Shown piece after piece: positions 11,945 through 22,964 of a stretch of 64,000 bases of DNA (the first letter of the stretch is position 1; each line of letters begins with the position of its first letter). Source of the stretch: Macrophomina tecta (taxonomy: Eukaryota > Ascomycota > Dothideomycetes > Botryosphaeriales > Botryosphaeriaceae). The position numbers were made by a program, and so were the translations under genes. The notes under the pieces are model-generated. The model was given only the letters and a program-made list of their open reading frames with translations. It was not told the origin of the DNA and searched no databases. Location: assembly GCA_024180945.1 (NCBI GenBank), contig JAKSGN010000006.1, positions 4,092,001 to 4,156,000 on the forward strand, written 5' to 3'.

Positions 11945-12140
11945 CCCGCTGCCTGACCGGAGAACAGGCCATCCTGACCATCAGTTCAGCTCGTCCACAG
12001 CCTCCACCACCAGATATCTGCTCTCTACGCCTCCCAAACTCCTCTCCTTAGCTCTTCGGCCGAGCTGCCTCTCTGACCATCTCTACTCCTACCTCTTTCT
12101 CCATCTCTGCCATCTTCTTCTCCATCATCCAGCCCTCAGG

Positions 12141-12416
12141 ATGTGCTACCAAGTCGTCGAACGCTACGCAGTCTGCCGTTGTCTGTACCACAAGCACGCC
12201 ATTGACCCGTGCGCGCAGTACGGACAGTATGGCCATAGTGTTCAAGAAAAGACGGTTCTCGTCGGTTACGCCTGTAACGTCCACGCCAACAGCTACAGCA
12301 TAGGAGCCGCCTCAGATCCCACGTTCACCAGCGACGTACATCCGGATTCAGGCTACTCGAGCCTCTCGAGTTTCGACTGTTGCAGCTCATCCCACCATCG
12401 CTACCATCGCTTCTAG
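12141..12416 (+). CDS. Small conserved fungal Cys/His protein, function unknown
   Basis: Single exon, 91 residues. The start is fixed by the conserved beginning MCYQVVERYAVCRCLYHKHA. Cysteines fall at residues 2, 12, 14, 24 and 45 with histidines nearby (YHKHA, ACNVH), giving C-x9-C-x-C-x9-C, a pattern that could bind a metal or be oxidised. The middle (QEKTVLVGYAC) is also familiar from unnamed proteins found widely in filamentous ascomycetes. The last 35 residues are Ser/Tyr/His-rich and probably disordered. There is no signal peptide. The gene stands alone, with a TATA box and a long pyrimidine-rich leader, which suggests strong and regulated expression. No function is known to me. Confidence 0.82.
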   Translation: MCYQVVERYAVCRCLYHKHAIDPCAQYGQYGHSVQEKTVLVGYACNVHANSYSIGAASDPTFTSDVHPDSGYSSLSSFDCCSSSHHRYHRF

Positions 12417-13790
12417 CCGCTGGGGCAGAACCTGGCTAGTAGAAACAAGGCCGCAGTGCGGAACCGTGCGGATTGGGCGTCGAGCATCTTTCGTTTCCTC
12501 GGGACGGTCAAAGCTCACCTTTTGCCATGGCCGCTCTTCGGATGTTTGAGAGCATAATTCTGGAACGACCACTCCAAACTTCGCGGTTGAACCCTGCAGT
12601 GCTCGGCCACTCGGAGTGATGCCGACCGAATGCGCTGGACGGTTATCGGCAGTTTCAACCGCATTCACGATCCCGCCTTTAGACGCATATTGGCTCGCCG
12701 CATCGCCTGGCGGAGCCCACAGAGAGCTGCATCTTCTCTGCGTCTTTTTGCTTTTTTTTTTGTTCTCTTATTTCCTTTTCTCGAATTTCACGAAGGCATG
12801 AACATCAGCAAGCGGCATACGCGGGCGGGGCTCTTTTGGATCTGAGCGCATTGTTGGAAAACGATCACTGGTTTTTGTGAGCATTTACATTTTTGCATTC
12901 TTTTTTTTTTTTTTTTTTGCTCGGGATCCGGAGTCGGCAGGTCCGGGACAGCGGGAGGACAGCCAAGGGGCAGACATGGGAGGCACCTCGTTTCGGAAAG
13001 CATGGATTCTGGAGTCTGGGTTTTGCTGCAGCGAACAAAAAAGAGCAAAGCGGGATGGGCAGGCACGATCTCCTCTCGTTTCTTTTCCATCTTTTCTTTG
13101 CTGACTGTCTCATATTCTGGAGCAGGCGTTTCCTCTTTAGGGCTTTAAGCTTTTGATTTGCGTTTGGGTTTGTTCGGAACCTGCTTTTGTTTTAAGCTTT
13201 CCATGCTGGCTCAAAGAGACAGGCTATCACCCCACAAATACAAGTGCGCTGAACAACATGGCTGCTTTCCTCGATTGTCTCGCACGCAGTGATGGTTCTA
13301 GGCCGCTGCCCACTCGATTGAGTCATAGACAGGATGGCGTGGACGAAGGCTCAGCTGAGATCCAGAAAGGCAAGGCCTTGGATGTGTGCACATGCACGCG
13401 GGCGGTGTTCGCCGGCCCGGCTTTCTGAGCACTTAGGCAGCCAGATGGCGCGCAGCATGTGCTCCCACCATTCCGTCCCGCCTCCTTCCAATTACACACG
13501 AGTACCGACGCCAGATAAGGACAAGACGCCTGCGCAACGGCAAGACCTTCTTCGTTTTCTCAGGCTCACGCGTCTCATCTCAAATCATCCTCTGCTGTGG
13601 CAGAAAAAATAAATAATGAAGAATGCAGCTCCGCCTCGCTCACCCGTCACCGGCCGCCAGCACTGTATCAGCAGCAGGTGCACGCGCACGATCATCCTCC
13701 CGCTGAACAAGATAACAAAGTCGTCATCGCCCTTCGAGGCTTGGACTTCGGCCGTGGATAATGGCCAGAGCTAGTGTGCTGCAGCTACTC

Positions 13791-13813
13791 TTTTTTTTTT
13801 TTTTTTTTTTTTT
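13791..13813. repeat. T23 homopolymer
   Basis: An uninterrupted run of 23 T in the gene-poor stretch. Confidence 0.8.
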
Positions 13814-13870
13814 GAGATTCATCCCTGCCCTCTCGCTCGGATAATCAAGCCACCCGGGATAAGGAAGGCC

Positions 13871-13894
13871 AGCAGCAGCAGCAGCAGCAGCAGC
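13871..13894. repeat. AGC microsatellite, eight units
   Basis: Eight perfect AGC units followed by ATC ATC. Not inside a supported gene. Confidence 0.88.
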
Positions 13895-16382
13895 ATCATC
13901 TTCGCGACCAGGGACCACGATCGTACGCTCTGTCGTCATAGCTCGAGAGGCCGCGCCCTTGTTTTTCTTTCCCTGCGTTTCAAGACCCCGTCGCGTGCCC
14001 ATAAGAAAATTTCCTTCCTCGTTCTTAATTCCCTCTTCCTGGCAGCAAGGACACTCACAGACCACCGAAGATGTACAGAGTACGAGCGCCGTTCCTAAAA
14101 ATGGGGACGCGCTATGGCTTTGATACCCGTTTCCTCCCTAGTCCCGGCTTTTCTTGGAACCGACGGGTGCGCCATGGCGTTGCTTGGGCGCGTTTAGCTC
14201 TGGGAGAAGGGTGGTGCATCTGAGCCTGTTGCAGATAGATCAATCGTCGATACGACCGGGGGTGGAGGAAGTGCGGAGTTATGACGGGCACGGTTGCTAG
14301 GTGTTCGTCAAACTGAGGATGGGATGGGCTTGGGAAGAGAGCGCGGAGATGATTACCTCTCTCTCGGTGGTTTGTTCAGCATAACCGGGTTGACTCTGGC
14401 CGCGGGTCGATCAATGATGGCGGTGCCGGCGGAGCACATACACTATGATGCAAGAACACCAAATCCAAGAGACTTAGGGTTATGCCGCAGAGACTGAGAG
14501 GAGATGTGCAAGGGAATGTGGCATGTGTTTAGTGCGGTTGCAAGGATTGGTCCGGGACGGCTCTCGTCTCCGTCCTGCCCAGAGCAGGCGCGGTCGAGCA
14601 GGAACGGCCGCATGCGTAGTCTCTGCTCGTCCGGGGAGCGGAGCGTGTGATCGGATATGGGAGACACCCCGGCCGCCTGGCGGACAGGGGCCGTTATTTT
14701 TAGGAGGCCTTGTCTGGGGCCCTGCAGGCGCCCCGTGCTCTCTCTCCATGTCCGCCTCCGCTCTGCCCGCCGCCGACCGGCAGCCGGCACTCACCACTGT
14801 ACCGCGACAACTCTCGGCAGTGCTGCTGTGCCCGCACAGCCCGCCGCATCTGATGCGAGACTTACGGTCTTTGCATGTTTCAACTTGTCTCGGGCTTTTG
14901 CTTCGGCAGCGAAGCAGCCATGCCTTCGACCGGCTGCTTTTCTCCGCTTCCTTTTTGGGCTTGCGTTGCTTCTGCGCTTCTGCGCTGCTGCTGCGCTGCA
15001 CAGAGCTGCTGGCTGGGCACCAACTACGTGTCTTTCCCCGAGACGAAGTGGCCAGCTTCGCAGCAGCGCTGCAGCAAGCAACGGCTGTCTACATGCAGAG
15101 GCGCAAGAAGCTAACCCCAACCAACGAGATGCCTTCACGCGAGGCCTGGGAGACCTCGAGGGGATGCAAGAAGTCACCGTTTCTCTCCCCGGCGCAGAGC
15201 AACGTCTTCCGCCACAAACAGGCCGCGGCAGAAGGACTCTGCCATGAGAGAGTACGCGTATACACTAATGCGTCTGACTCGGCAGGCTCCTCTCCATGCC
15301 GGGCTTCCACTCGCCGTCCACTGATGCTCGCTTCATCGTTCTCTCTTTCCCCATGTCTCACCTCACCGACAATCTGCCCATCTCTCTAACGTAAATGTAC
15401 CGTTTCCGCTGGACAAAATCTGCCTTGCCGCTGCTCGCCTCATGTTGTTTCCTGTGTACGTTTCTATTTTCCCCCTTCCCGTGCTTCTAAGCCCTAAAGA
15501 CCGATCCCTCTTTGCCCCTCGACCGACGGGGTACATGTTCCTTCGGGTGCTCGTCTTACTGCCATTTCAGGCAACGTTAACCAATAACGGTCATCCTTAT
15601 AGATCCTTCTCCGCGCAAAATCATGCACAACAAATGCACACTGCCTCTTCCTACTCGGGTTTCCATCCATTGGTCACTGCGGACTTTTACAATCATCTCT
15701 CGCTTCTTTTCGCCCCGCTCTCGGCCCATTCACTTCCCTGCCTTGGTGCAATCCGACCTGTTCTTCGGTTCTGGCCCCATGCCGTGTTCATCTAACCGTC
15801 CACAATCACGATGTGGAAAACGGCCCCCACAATCGACGACGGGCATCATATTCCAACCGGCGTCCCCTGCCTCCTTCCTCGCTTAGACACTGAACCGATC
15901 GGCCGGATGGCATGGCATTCTAGCAGGTAAAGAACGGGAAAAGTTGACCGCACCCTTGCCCTACCATCTCTGAATCCTTTCGATACCGCCAGAGTGGCCA
16001 TTCTCGTCAAGGATAAAGAGGATCTCCACCCACGTGGGAACGCACCGCCCACACAGCCACCATCCCACTCTGCGCCTGGCGAGCCAATCGCCCGCCACAT
16101 CAGCCGCTTCGTCAAGTTCCCCCGGGTGCGCCTGTTGGCGATCTCCGCAGCTTTTTCGCAGCATGTTGCCTTATCCGGCAGCTCGAAGCGTGCAAATTGG
16201 GAGTGCTTATTCGACGTTGGCTGTTTTATAAGACGGTGATTATCAAAGCGGTTCTTTTCCACACACGTGGCGGATAAGCCACAAAGGATAAAAAAGAAAA
16301 TGCTTAGCAAAAAAGGGGAGGGGGAGGAGGTGGAGATACGATTGCTGTCTGGAGATCTTACCTGGTAGCCCGACGTGGCCTG

Positions 16383-16430
16383 TTTCCTTCCTTCTTTCCT
16401 TCCTTCCTTCCTTCTTCTCCCCCTTCTCCT
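16383..16430. repeat. TTCC-type pyrimidine tract
   Basis: About 48 bases of almost pure C/T built from TTCC and TTCT units. Confidence 0.75.
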
Positions 16431-18151
16431 CCATCACACTTCATCTTTTCGCACTTCAGCGGAGGAATCGTGGTGTCATACCTCCCTCATGGCTGCAGCG
16501 ACGGCAAGTGCGTCTGTTGTAAGCGACATGAGATAGCACGGGAGATTGGCGAATGAGAGGGCGCATGGAGGAAAGCAAAGCGAGTCTTGCTGGGACAGAG
16601 CTTCGGACCTGTTTTCCTCCCTCTCGTATATTATCTCCCACCCCTCGGGCTACGAAGGATTCTTCCGCCTGTATCCACCAGCGGATAGAGGGAAGAGGCG
16701 TGACGACCCTGGCTGAAGTGGGGGAGAAGCTCATGAGCTTTTACGTGATTGTGACGGCAACAGGGCGCGTGGGCGATGAGGATGTCACCTTTCGTATTCC
16801 CCGCCGCCAGAGACTGCTCTTGTCGCAAGGCAAAGGCACGCGCAGAAGTTGCATCTCGTATTTACCCAACGGTACCCCCCCGCGGCGGTTGGGTGGGGGG
16901 GGGGGGGAAATGCGCGCAACGTGTCAGAAACGACTTCAAAGCTTGGAAAACAGAGGAGCTTCATGGGGTCGCCATGCGACCCGCGATGACGGTGGTGGAG
17001 CTCGTGTGCGTCCAAGTTCGACTGTTGGCGGCGGCGCAGCACAGGTGCCAGCACAAGCATTACACTGACATTGCTTGTGCGTTTCTTTCTTTCGACGCGT
17101 GGCGACGCGCATTGGATGGTGCTATTTCCGGAGGTTGCTCACTGACTGCCCGTGCAGTGTGATGGCTGCGAGAAGGGTGAAATCTAGAAGAGCAGTTCTT
17201 TGTCTCAAAATCCGCAACCGCAACGATTGACGGGTCTGCGGAGGCTCTCTCTACCTCTTCATACGTCACTCCTACGGATTAGCGAGAGAAGACGATCCGT
17301 GAGCAGTGCTCGTACCGATCACAACAAAGCAAGAGAACGTCATGTCTTCATGCCTGGCAAGTCTTCTCATTCCAATTGGTGGCCCCTCGGCTACGATGAA
17401 AGCCAGTCGGTGCGAACTACTTGCAGTAACCATGTTCCACCTCGAGCCAACCAACAATGAGACACAGTCCAAGCCTCCAATTCCTCCATTCATTTCCCAA
17501 CTGGACTCAGGCGAGCAGTAAGTAGCCCATACACTCGTGTCCGTAACTTTTCACTCCCTCTGGCAAAACAATTCATCCCCGTCATGAACATGTCCGTAGT
17601 CTCATCATGAAAACGTTGCGGCGGCATCGCCGGTTTCCTCATCTTCCCAGCGTGTACAGCATGAGAAGAATCGAGAAATGCGATGCCTGGTAGTCGTTAA
17701 AATGCCTTCGGAACGAAAGCAAGAAAGGATTAAAAAGAGGTCGCCTATTACCAGCGGATCGAAGAACTAAGAACCCCTATCTTCCACCTCCAGTCCCCGA
17801 GCTTGTGCGCTTCCCCAGAAACCAGCTCTGCATTGGAAGACCAAGCTGGGGAAGGGATTAGGGTATTAAAAGTGGCTAGTTAATCGAACAACGGACTGGT
17901 AAATCGTCGGTCGAGAACCTCTGCTCGAATTAGTGGCCCAAAGGTTGGGTCGTTGGAACAAAGACACACACAATGTCGATGAAAAGGCGAGATGGTTGGC
18001 GCGAGAAAAATGAAGCGCTCAACCGCTCAGACTCTCCGGTCATAGGCCAAGATTTGGGGCAAGACGGCAAAAAGCGCAGCTGATGGGAGGTAGGATGTAC
18101 AAAAGTTTCGTCAGAACGGGCACGCGGGCACCGCCGGGCATCGTGGAATGA

Positions 18152-18937
18152 TTAGCCACGGATGACGACGCCCTGGCGGCGGGTAGTGCGCTCGCGGTAG
18201 ACATCCTCGTCCTCAGAGGAGCACTCGGAAGAGTCGTCCGAGTAGCCGCAGCGGCTGCCACCACAGTCGAGCTTGACGCGCTCGCCGGCGCGGGTGATGC
18301 CGTAGCGCTCGCAGGTGCAGCACGAGCTGGTGCTGCTGACGCTTGAGGGCGAGCTGGAGTTGGAGCTGCGTGAGGTAAGCGACGGCACATCCGAGTCGAT
18401 ATCGCTGTCCGAGTAGTCGTCCTCGCTGCTCTCCTCCAGGTTCGCCCGGCTGAAGCGCGAAGTCAGCGCCTCCACGGTGGCGGGTTCGTAGGTGCCATTG
18501 ACGATGGTCTTGTGCTGGTTGGGCTTGACGGGACGGGGCGACTTGATCTGCGAGGGCGAGAGCGAGCGGCCCTTCACGACATCTTGCGAGTAGCGGCGAG
18601 AGGAGCGCTTGGCGGCAGCGTCGGGGACGGTTGCGGTCTTGCCGGGCGCGGGGATGTCGAGGATGTTAAGCTTGCGGCCGGTCGTGGGCTCGGTGGTGAA
18701 CTCGCGGGCGGGGTCGTGCGACACATGGTAGCCGTCGATGATGTAGTAGTACCAGTAGCGCTGGCCCTGCTTCAATGTGGTGCCCTGGAAGCGGAAAGTG
18801 CCCTTCCAGCCACCGGCCTTGGAGGGATCGGCAGAGAGCGGGAGCTGTCCGTTGTAATTGTCCCATGAGCCAAGAAGGTGGACGGTCTTGCAGTTGGCGG
18901 AGGTGCGGAGAGTGAAGTTAAGCTGAATAGCGGCCAT
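18152..18937 (-). CDS. AMPK-type glycogen-binding (CBM48) protein with acidic Cys-rich tail
   Basis: Single exon, 261 residues. Residues about 4-95 form an AMPK1-type carbohydrate-binding fold: the start IQLNFTLRTSANCKTVHLLGSWDNY, then GGWKGTFRF and QRYWYYYIIDGYHVSHDP. Aromatic residues sit where glycogen-binding Trp residues are expected (Trp25, Trp44, Trp62). No catalytic domain and no Snf1-beta C-terminal domain follow. The rest is disordered: a Ser/Pro/Lys-rich linker, an acidic patch (EESSEDDYSDSDIDSD), a Ser-rich stretch, a Cys cluster (CCTCERYG, then LDCGGSRCGY) and a second acidic patch. Related unnamed proteins are common in filamentous ascomycetes. A role in binding glycogen or another alpha-glucan is inferred from the domain. 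Confidence 0.88.
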   Translation of the reverse strand: MAAIQLNFTLRTSANCKTVHLLGSWDNYNGQLPLSADPSKAGGWKGTFRFQGTTLKQGQRYWYYYIIDGYHVSHDPAREFTTEPTTGRKLNILDIPAPGKTATVPDAAAKRSSRRYSQDVVKGRSLSPSQIKSPRPVKPNQHKTIVNGTYEPATVEALTSRFSRANLEESSEDDYSDSDIDSDVPSLTSRSSNSSSPSSVSSTSSCCTCERYGITRAGERVKLDCGGSRCGYSDDSSECSSEDEDVYRERTTRRQGVVIRG

Positions 18938-21344
18938 TGTGGTGTTCCCTTGGGATTCGAGAGTTGTCGGTAAAAGATGCAGTGGTGTGGACTGAATCCA
19001 CGGTGGCTTCGAGCAAGCAAGAGCTGTGATTAGGTTTGTTCTGTCGTTACTGGGCGTCGGCCGGCGACGGTGGATGAATTAGAATATCGTGAAGCGGGGG
19101 ATTATTTTGTGTTTTCGTGCGAAAGTCGTAAAAAAAAGGCGTCAAAGTGCGACAAGAGTACCAGACTCTGTGATCGTGCAATTAGGGTAATGGGGGGGAA
19201 AAGAATTAGAACAAAAAAAACAACAGTAAAAACCAAAAGACAGCTCCTGAGCTTTGCGGGCTTGCTGGAGAGGAAAAAGAGGAGTGCATGTTGCGCAGGC
19301 GACGGGTATATATAAACTCTGGCGCAGCTGCGGAGCCCGCCTCGCGCAGCTGTGGCCCCACCCAGAAAGCTTCCGGCCCAGCTGACGGACGGACCGGGGG
19401 GCCTGCCATGCCTGCAGCTGGCATGGCTTTTGCGCATGGGAGACAGGCAGCAGGCACGGCGGTGCAAGCGCTTCCGGTCGGGCGTCGAGTGGAGGGAGGT
19501 CATGGAGAGATGGGCCGGGCGGCTGCAGGCGGCGCGCTGATTGGGCCTCCGCTGAACCCATGCTGCAGCGCGCCCACCAATGGCACAAGCACGCCCGCCG
19601 CCTCGAGTGACACGCTCTGCAGTCCCGCTCCCGCTAGCTCGATCACGCTGCAGTCTCTGTTTGCGCGAGCCCTCTGGCTGGCTGCTGCTCCTGCCGGTTG
19701 CATGGGCCCGCGAGGCAGCCACCAGCCCGCCCGGCGCGCCCGACCTCCTCCCACTCTCGTCCGCCCGCACCCACCTCCACGCCGATGCCGACGCCGCAAT
19801 CCAAGCCCGTGCTGCCTGCCTGCCTGCCCTGCGAGTGCCCGGAGCCCGCAGCGCCATCCGCCAATGGCCGCGCAGCCGCGGGATCACGAGAGCCGAATCA
19901 TTGCGCAGCCTGGCGTTTACGTGCAGCTCCGCAATGCCGCCCTCGACGCTATCCATCTTTCGATGCATGCCACCACCACGCCCGCCTGCTTATCCAGGTC
20001 GCACAGCGCCAATTCGGCCTTGGAACGCGCTGCAAGGGGGTCCCGCCACCGGTGAGAGATGCTCAACCTCGCTGCCGTCCGTGACTGGCGGCAGAAGAAC
20101 ATGTCCAAAGCAAAGCCCACCGTCATCGTGCCCCCCGGCGGCGCCGCGCAATCTCCCGCCGCCGACGACTGACAGTCGTGCTGCTAGGATCTCGCCTTCA
20201 TCGCCGTCGTGGGCGATCGCGCCCGTGATTGGCCTGTTGTGTTTTTAATGTTTCCACCCAAGTGCCTTTTCTTAGAAGTGAGCCCTGCTCCGTGCGCCCA
20301 GGCCTCTTTCCCCACACCGCGGCGCCTGCGTGATATCAGTATGCGAACATTGCGCGAGTAAAGGCCCCATCGGCCCTTCCAGCTGCGAACCTTGTCCGTC
20401 AGCTTGTCCCCTGCAACGAGCTAATCTTCCCATGCGACAGCTGCAGAACGAGGCGAGAGTTCAAGGTTCCCTCCGCCCAAGCTCCTCCTGCACCCGTACC
20501 TGCACTCGCGCGGCCCGACGCTCCAATCCGTCCCCCTCGCGCGCCACTCATTATGCAACTGTCCGATTACTCGCGAGCTCATCTGTTGCCGCCCGGGTGT
20601 GATGACGCCCTTGATATTACCCGCCAACGGCCTGGGGACGCCATCCTTCGGCACGGGACGCACAATGATGCGCCGCGCCCGATAACGGCTGATAACCTTG
20701 ATGCGGATAGAGATTTGCTGAATGGGGAAGCCCAATATGGTTTTTCATTGAAGCCGCGTGCGCGTTGCAATAGCAACAGTCCTCGTCTAATTCGCAAAGT
20801 GTCACCGACAGTCTTCCGCCCTAGTTTTGTCTGCCAATCAGCGAGAGCTTGGATACCTACCCATGCAACTACTTCTGTTTTCGCTTCCCAGGAAGCGCCC
20901 CGAACTCAGGTGCACACCCTCCTCCCGACCTCCGGGAGAGCGGCCTCCTCTCGGACCTCCCAATTCTAGCCATGATCAGAACCTGCAGCCGCCGGCCTCG
21001 AGTCAAGATGCGCATCAGCCTGACTAGGAGCCTGACGAAAAATGCACCGTCATATTCATGCAGTGCAACCACAGCGCTTCCGGATTTTGGACCTCGCAGC
21101 CGTGTGGGAACACGGACAGTGTGCGTCGTAGGGAAGAGGCGGTGAAGCAACATTTTTTTTTGTTTGATGGACAAAAGCAAGGACGCGCTTGTCGCGTGTG
21201 CTGGCAGGAAATTCAAGATAAAAAGCCCATGCGCGAGGCGTGATCTGCGTGCGCGTGCGAGGCTCTCTGATAGCAGCAATCGAGGGGTCACCGCTTGATT
21301 GCGGCATTCTGGTCGCGAATGGTTGTAGCGGATCCTCGGACAAC
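18938..21344. promoter_or_regulatory. Upstream region of the CBM48 gene and spacer before Sfr1
   Basis: 2.4 kb. TATA-like TATATATAA lies at 19307-19315, about 370 bases upstream of the minus-strand start at 18937. A GC-rich part (19300-20250) has overlapping open frames on both strands that do not look like protein. The end nearest 21344 is the 3' flank of the Sfr1-type gene. No gene recognised. Confidence 0.4.
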
Positions 21345-22314
21345 TCAGTCCACCCACCGCTGCCCTTCTTTATCCCATCCGATCATCTCCGGGTCAATGT
21401 TGAGAGTCTCGAGCATCATGTCCATCGTGAAACTCTGCGCCGCGTCAGCCTAGAGCTTGTGACCTCGAGGCTGCACCATCAAATCGGAAATCGACACTCA
21501 CATCTTCGTTTCCGCCATCGTCGGTACTACTTGGCTTCTGTGCCTCTGCCTCCGCCGCCTGATCCTCTCGCCACCGCCGCTCCTTCTTTGCTTCTGCCCT
21601 TGCTTCTGCACGCTGTTCGCGTGCAACAAGCTTCGCTTCCCTCTCTTCCGGTGTCAGTTCTTCGTTCTCCTCCTGGTCTTCATCTTCGCTCTCGTCCAAA
21701 TTGGGCTGGTCTTCTTCTTGAGCATAAAAGCCCTGTCTCCACTCCTGCTGACGCTGTGCGTTCTTTCTCCAGACACCAATTCCCCCCATACTATTCACCC
21801 GGTCCCGGGTGTCAGCGAAGACCTCTTCTGCAGCGGCACGAGTGGCGTCACGCCATTTCCTGGTCAACGCCTCGAGCTCTGCATCCTTGGTAGATGTTGC
21901 GATTGCGAGGGCTTGACTGAGCGTGTCGAGCTCAGACCGTATACTCTGTATTTGCCTGTTTAGCACCGCCTGCTTTTGCTTCTCCGCGAGAATGGCTGCT
22001 GTAAGAGGATCGTCAGGCGCTGCAGTGTCTCGCACGAAGGGACGAGGCTTTGACGGTGTGGACAACGTTGTGGAGCTGCGAGAATTGCGCAGCGTGCGAA
22101 GTGAGGAGACACTAAACGACTGGTCGGCGGACGAATCGGGGCGAGTGGTCTGCACGAGCGGACTGGGCACTGCGGTGCTGCTGGCGGTAATGTCTGCATT
22201 GGGTTTCTCCAGCTCCAGCTTGCGGCTGGGTGTCTTGAAGGGAGAACGAAAGGGTTTGCGCAAGGCGCTCTGGGCGTCTTCGAGGCGCCGCCGCTTGGCT
22301 GAGGGCGTGGACAT
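21345..22314 (-). CDS. sfr1: Swi5-dependent recombination protein Sfr1/Mei5 homologue
   Basis: Two exons on the minus strand: 22314-21502 and 21434-21345, with a 67-nt GTGAGT...GCGCAG intron; 300 residues. The N-terminus (AKRRRLEDAQSALRKPFRSPFKTPSRK) and a central coiled coil at about 105-150, followed by WRDATRAAAEEVFADTRDRV, match the Dds20/Mei5 family. The short last exon encodes FTMDMMLETLNIDPEMIGWD, the conserved C-terminal motif of this family; this is the reason for rejecting the read-through version that ends 20 residues past the donor. Sfr1 pairs with Swi5 to stimulate Rad51 strand exchange in the nucleus. Between the two conserved ends lies an acidic then Ala/Glu/Arg-rich helix (about 195-255). 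Divergent from the permease gene. Confidence 0.87.
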
Positions 22315-22964
22315 TGAGCTGAAGACGTATTAGTGCTGAAGCGGTTAGTTGCGAGAGCAATTGATGTCAGGACACTCGTTAGTCTGACGCTTGCGAGGGA
22401 AGAATGCCGTTGCAGAGTCGGCGTGGAGACAAACGAGAGCAGGAACGCTTCGGAGAAACGTGGATAGCTCGAGCTCGCGGGCGCCGGCGGCAGGCAGGTC
22501 CAAGGTCGGGCTTGGCAAGGGTCCCGCACGCGGCTGACTGCGCTTGGACCGATCGGGGCATCGTCCCCGCATCGCACCCCAGGTTCTGCCGTTGGGTGAC
22601 AAGCAGCTTTGAGTAAAGACCGTCTCGGCTAGCATGGCTCCTTACCTTATCAGCCTATCGCCATCTCTCTTTCGTCCCTTCCCGCAGGGGCTGATACCGT
22701 AATCGCTAGATCTCTGTGCGATTATCCTACGCCGGGCGCCATCAGCGGTCTCCTGCCTGCATAAGACTCGCTCGAAGCCTGCAGCTCTTGGCCCAGATAG
22801 ATAGCTCTTCCAAGTCCTTGAGCAATATATATGCGTTGAAGAAGGTAAAGCCGAGCACGGCTGCTAGCAGTTCTGCACATATTAGGGTCTGCTTATCCGT
22901 TCTTTTCCCGTCTCTGTCACGCTCGCTCGTCTTAGCACCGCGCTGTTGTTCGTCCTCCCTGGCC
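22315..22964. promoter_or_regulatory. Divergent promoter between Sfr1 and permease genes
   Basis: 650 bases shared by two outward-facing genes. TATA-like TATATA at 22826-22831 lies 139 bases before the permease ATG. Nothing else stands out. Confidence 0.45.

Larger units (their letters stand above)
9642..12140. other. Intergenic region and long leader of the 91-residue protein gene
   Basis: 2.5 kb without a convincing gene. It holds a run of 29 T at 10036-10064, a run of 13 G at 10225-10237, four copies of a 7-bp repeat at 10861-10888 and a TCA repeat at 11893-11912. From about 10570 to 11500 it is GC-rich with overlapping open frames on both strands. A TATA box lies at 11937-11944, and a C/T-rich leader runs to the ATG at 12141. 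Confidence 0.45.
12417..18151. other. Gene-poor stretch of 5.7 kb
   Basis: No gene recognised between the 91-residue protein gene and the 3' end of the CBM48-type gene. It holds a T23 run (13791-13813), an AGC8 microsatellite (13871-13894), a TTCC tract (16383-16430) and a C7/G13 pair (16875-16907). A GC-rich block at about 14440-15390 has frames open on both strands with no recognisable product. A palindromic CCCACGTGGG lies near 16029-16038. A non-coding transcript or a small gene could be hidden here. Confidence 0.45.

Noticed and set aside
11208..11981. Open frame of 257 codons on the minus strand
   Set aside because: It runs across the TATA box and leader of the 91-residue gene and encodes Arg-rich sequence plus the TCA repeat as poly-Asp.
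14523..15389. Open frame of 288 codons on the plus strand
   Set aside because: Composition looks like translated GC-rich spacer; frames on both strands are open over the same part.
19102..19968. Open frame of 288 codons on the minus strand upstream of the CBM48 gene
   Set aside because: Arg/Ala-rich with no domain; it covers the presumed promoter.
21445..21501. Read-through C-terminus of the Sfr1 gene
   Set aside because: A GTGAGT donor and GCGCAG acceptor remove this part and restore the conserved family end.
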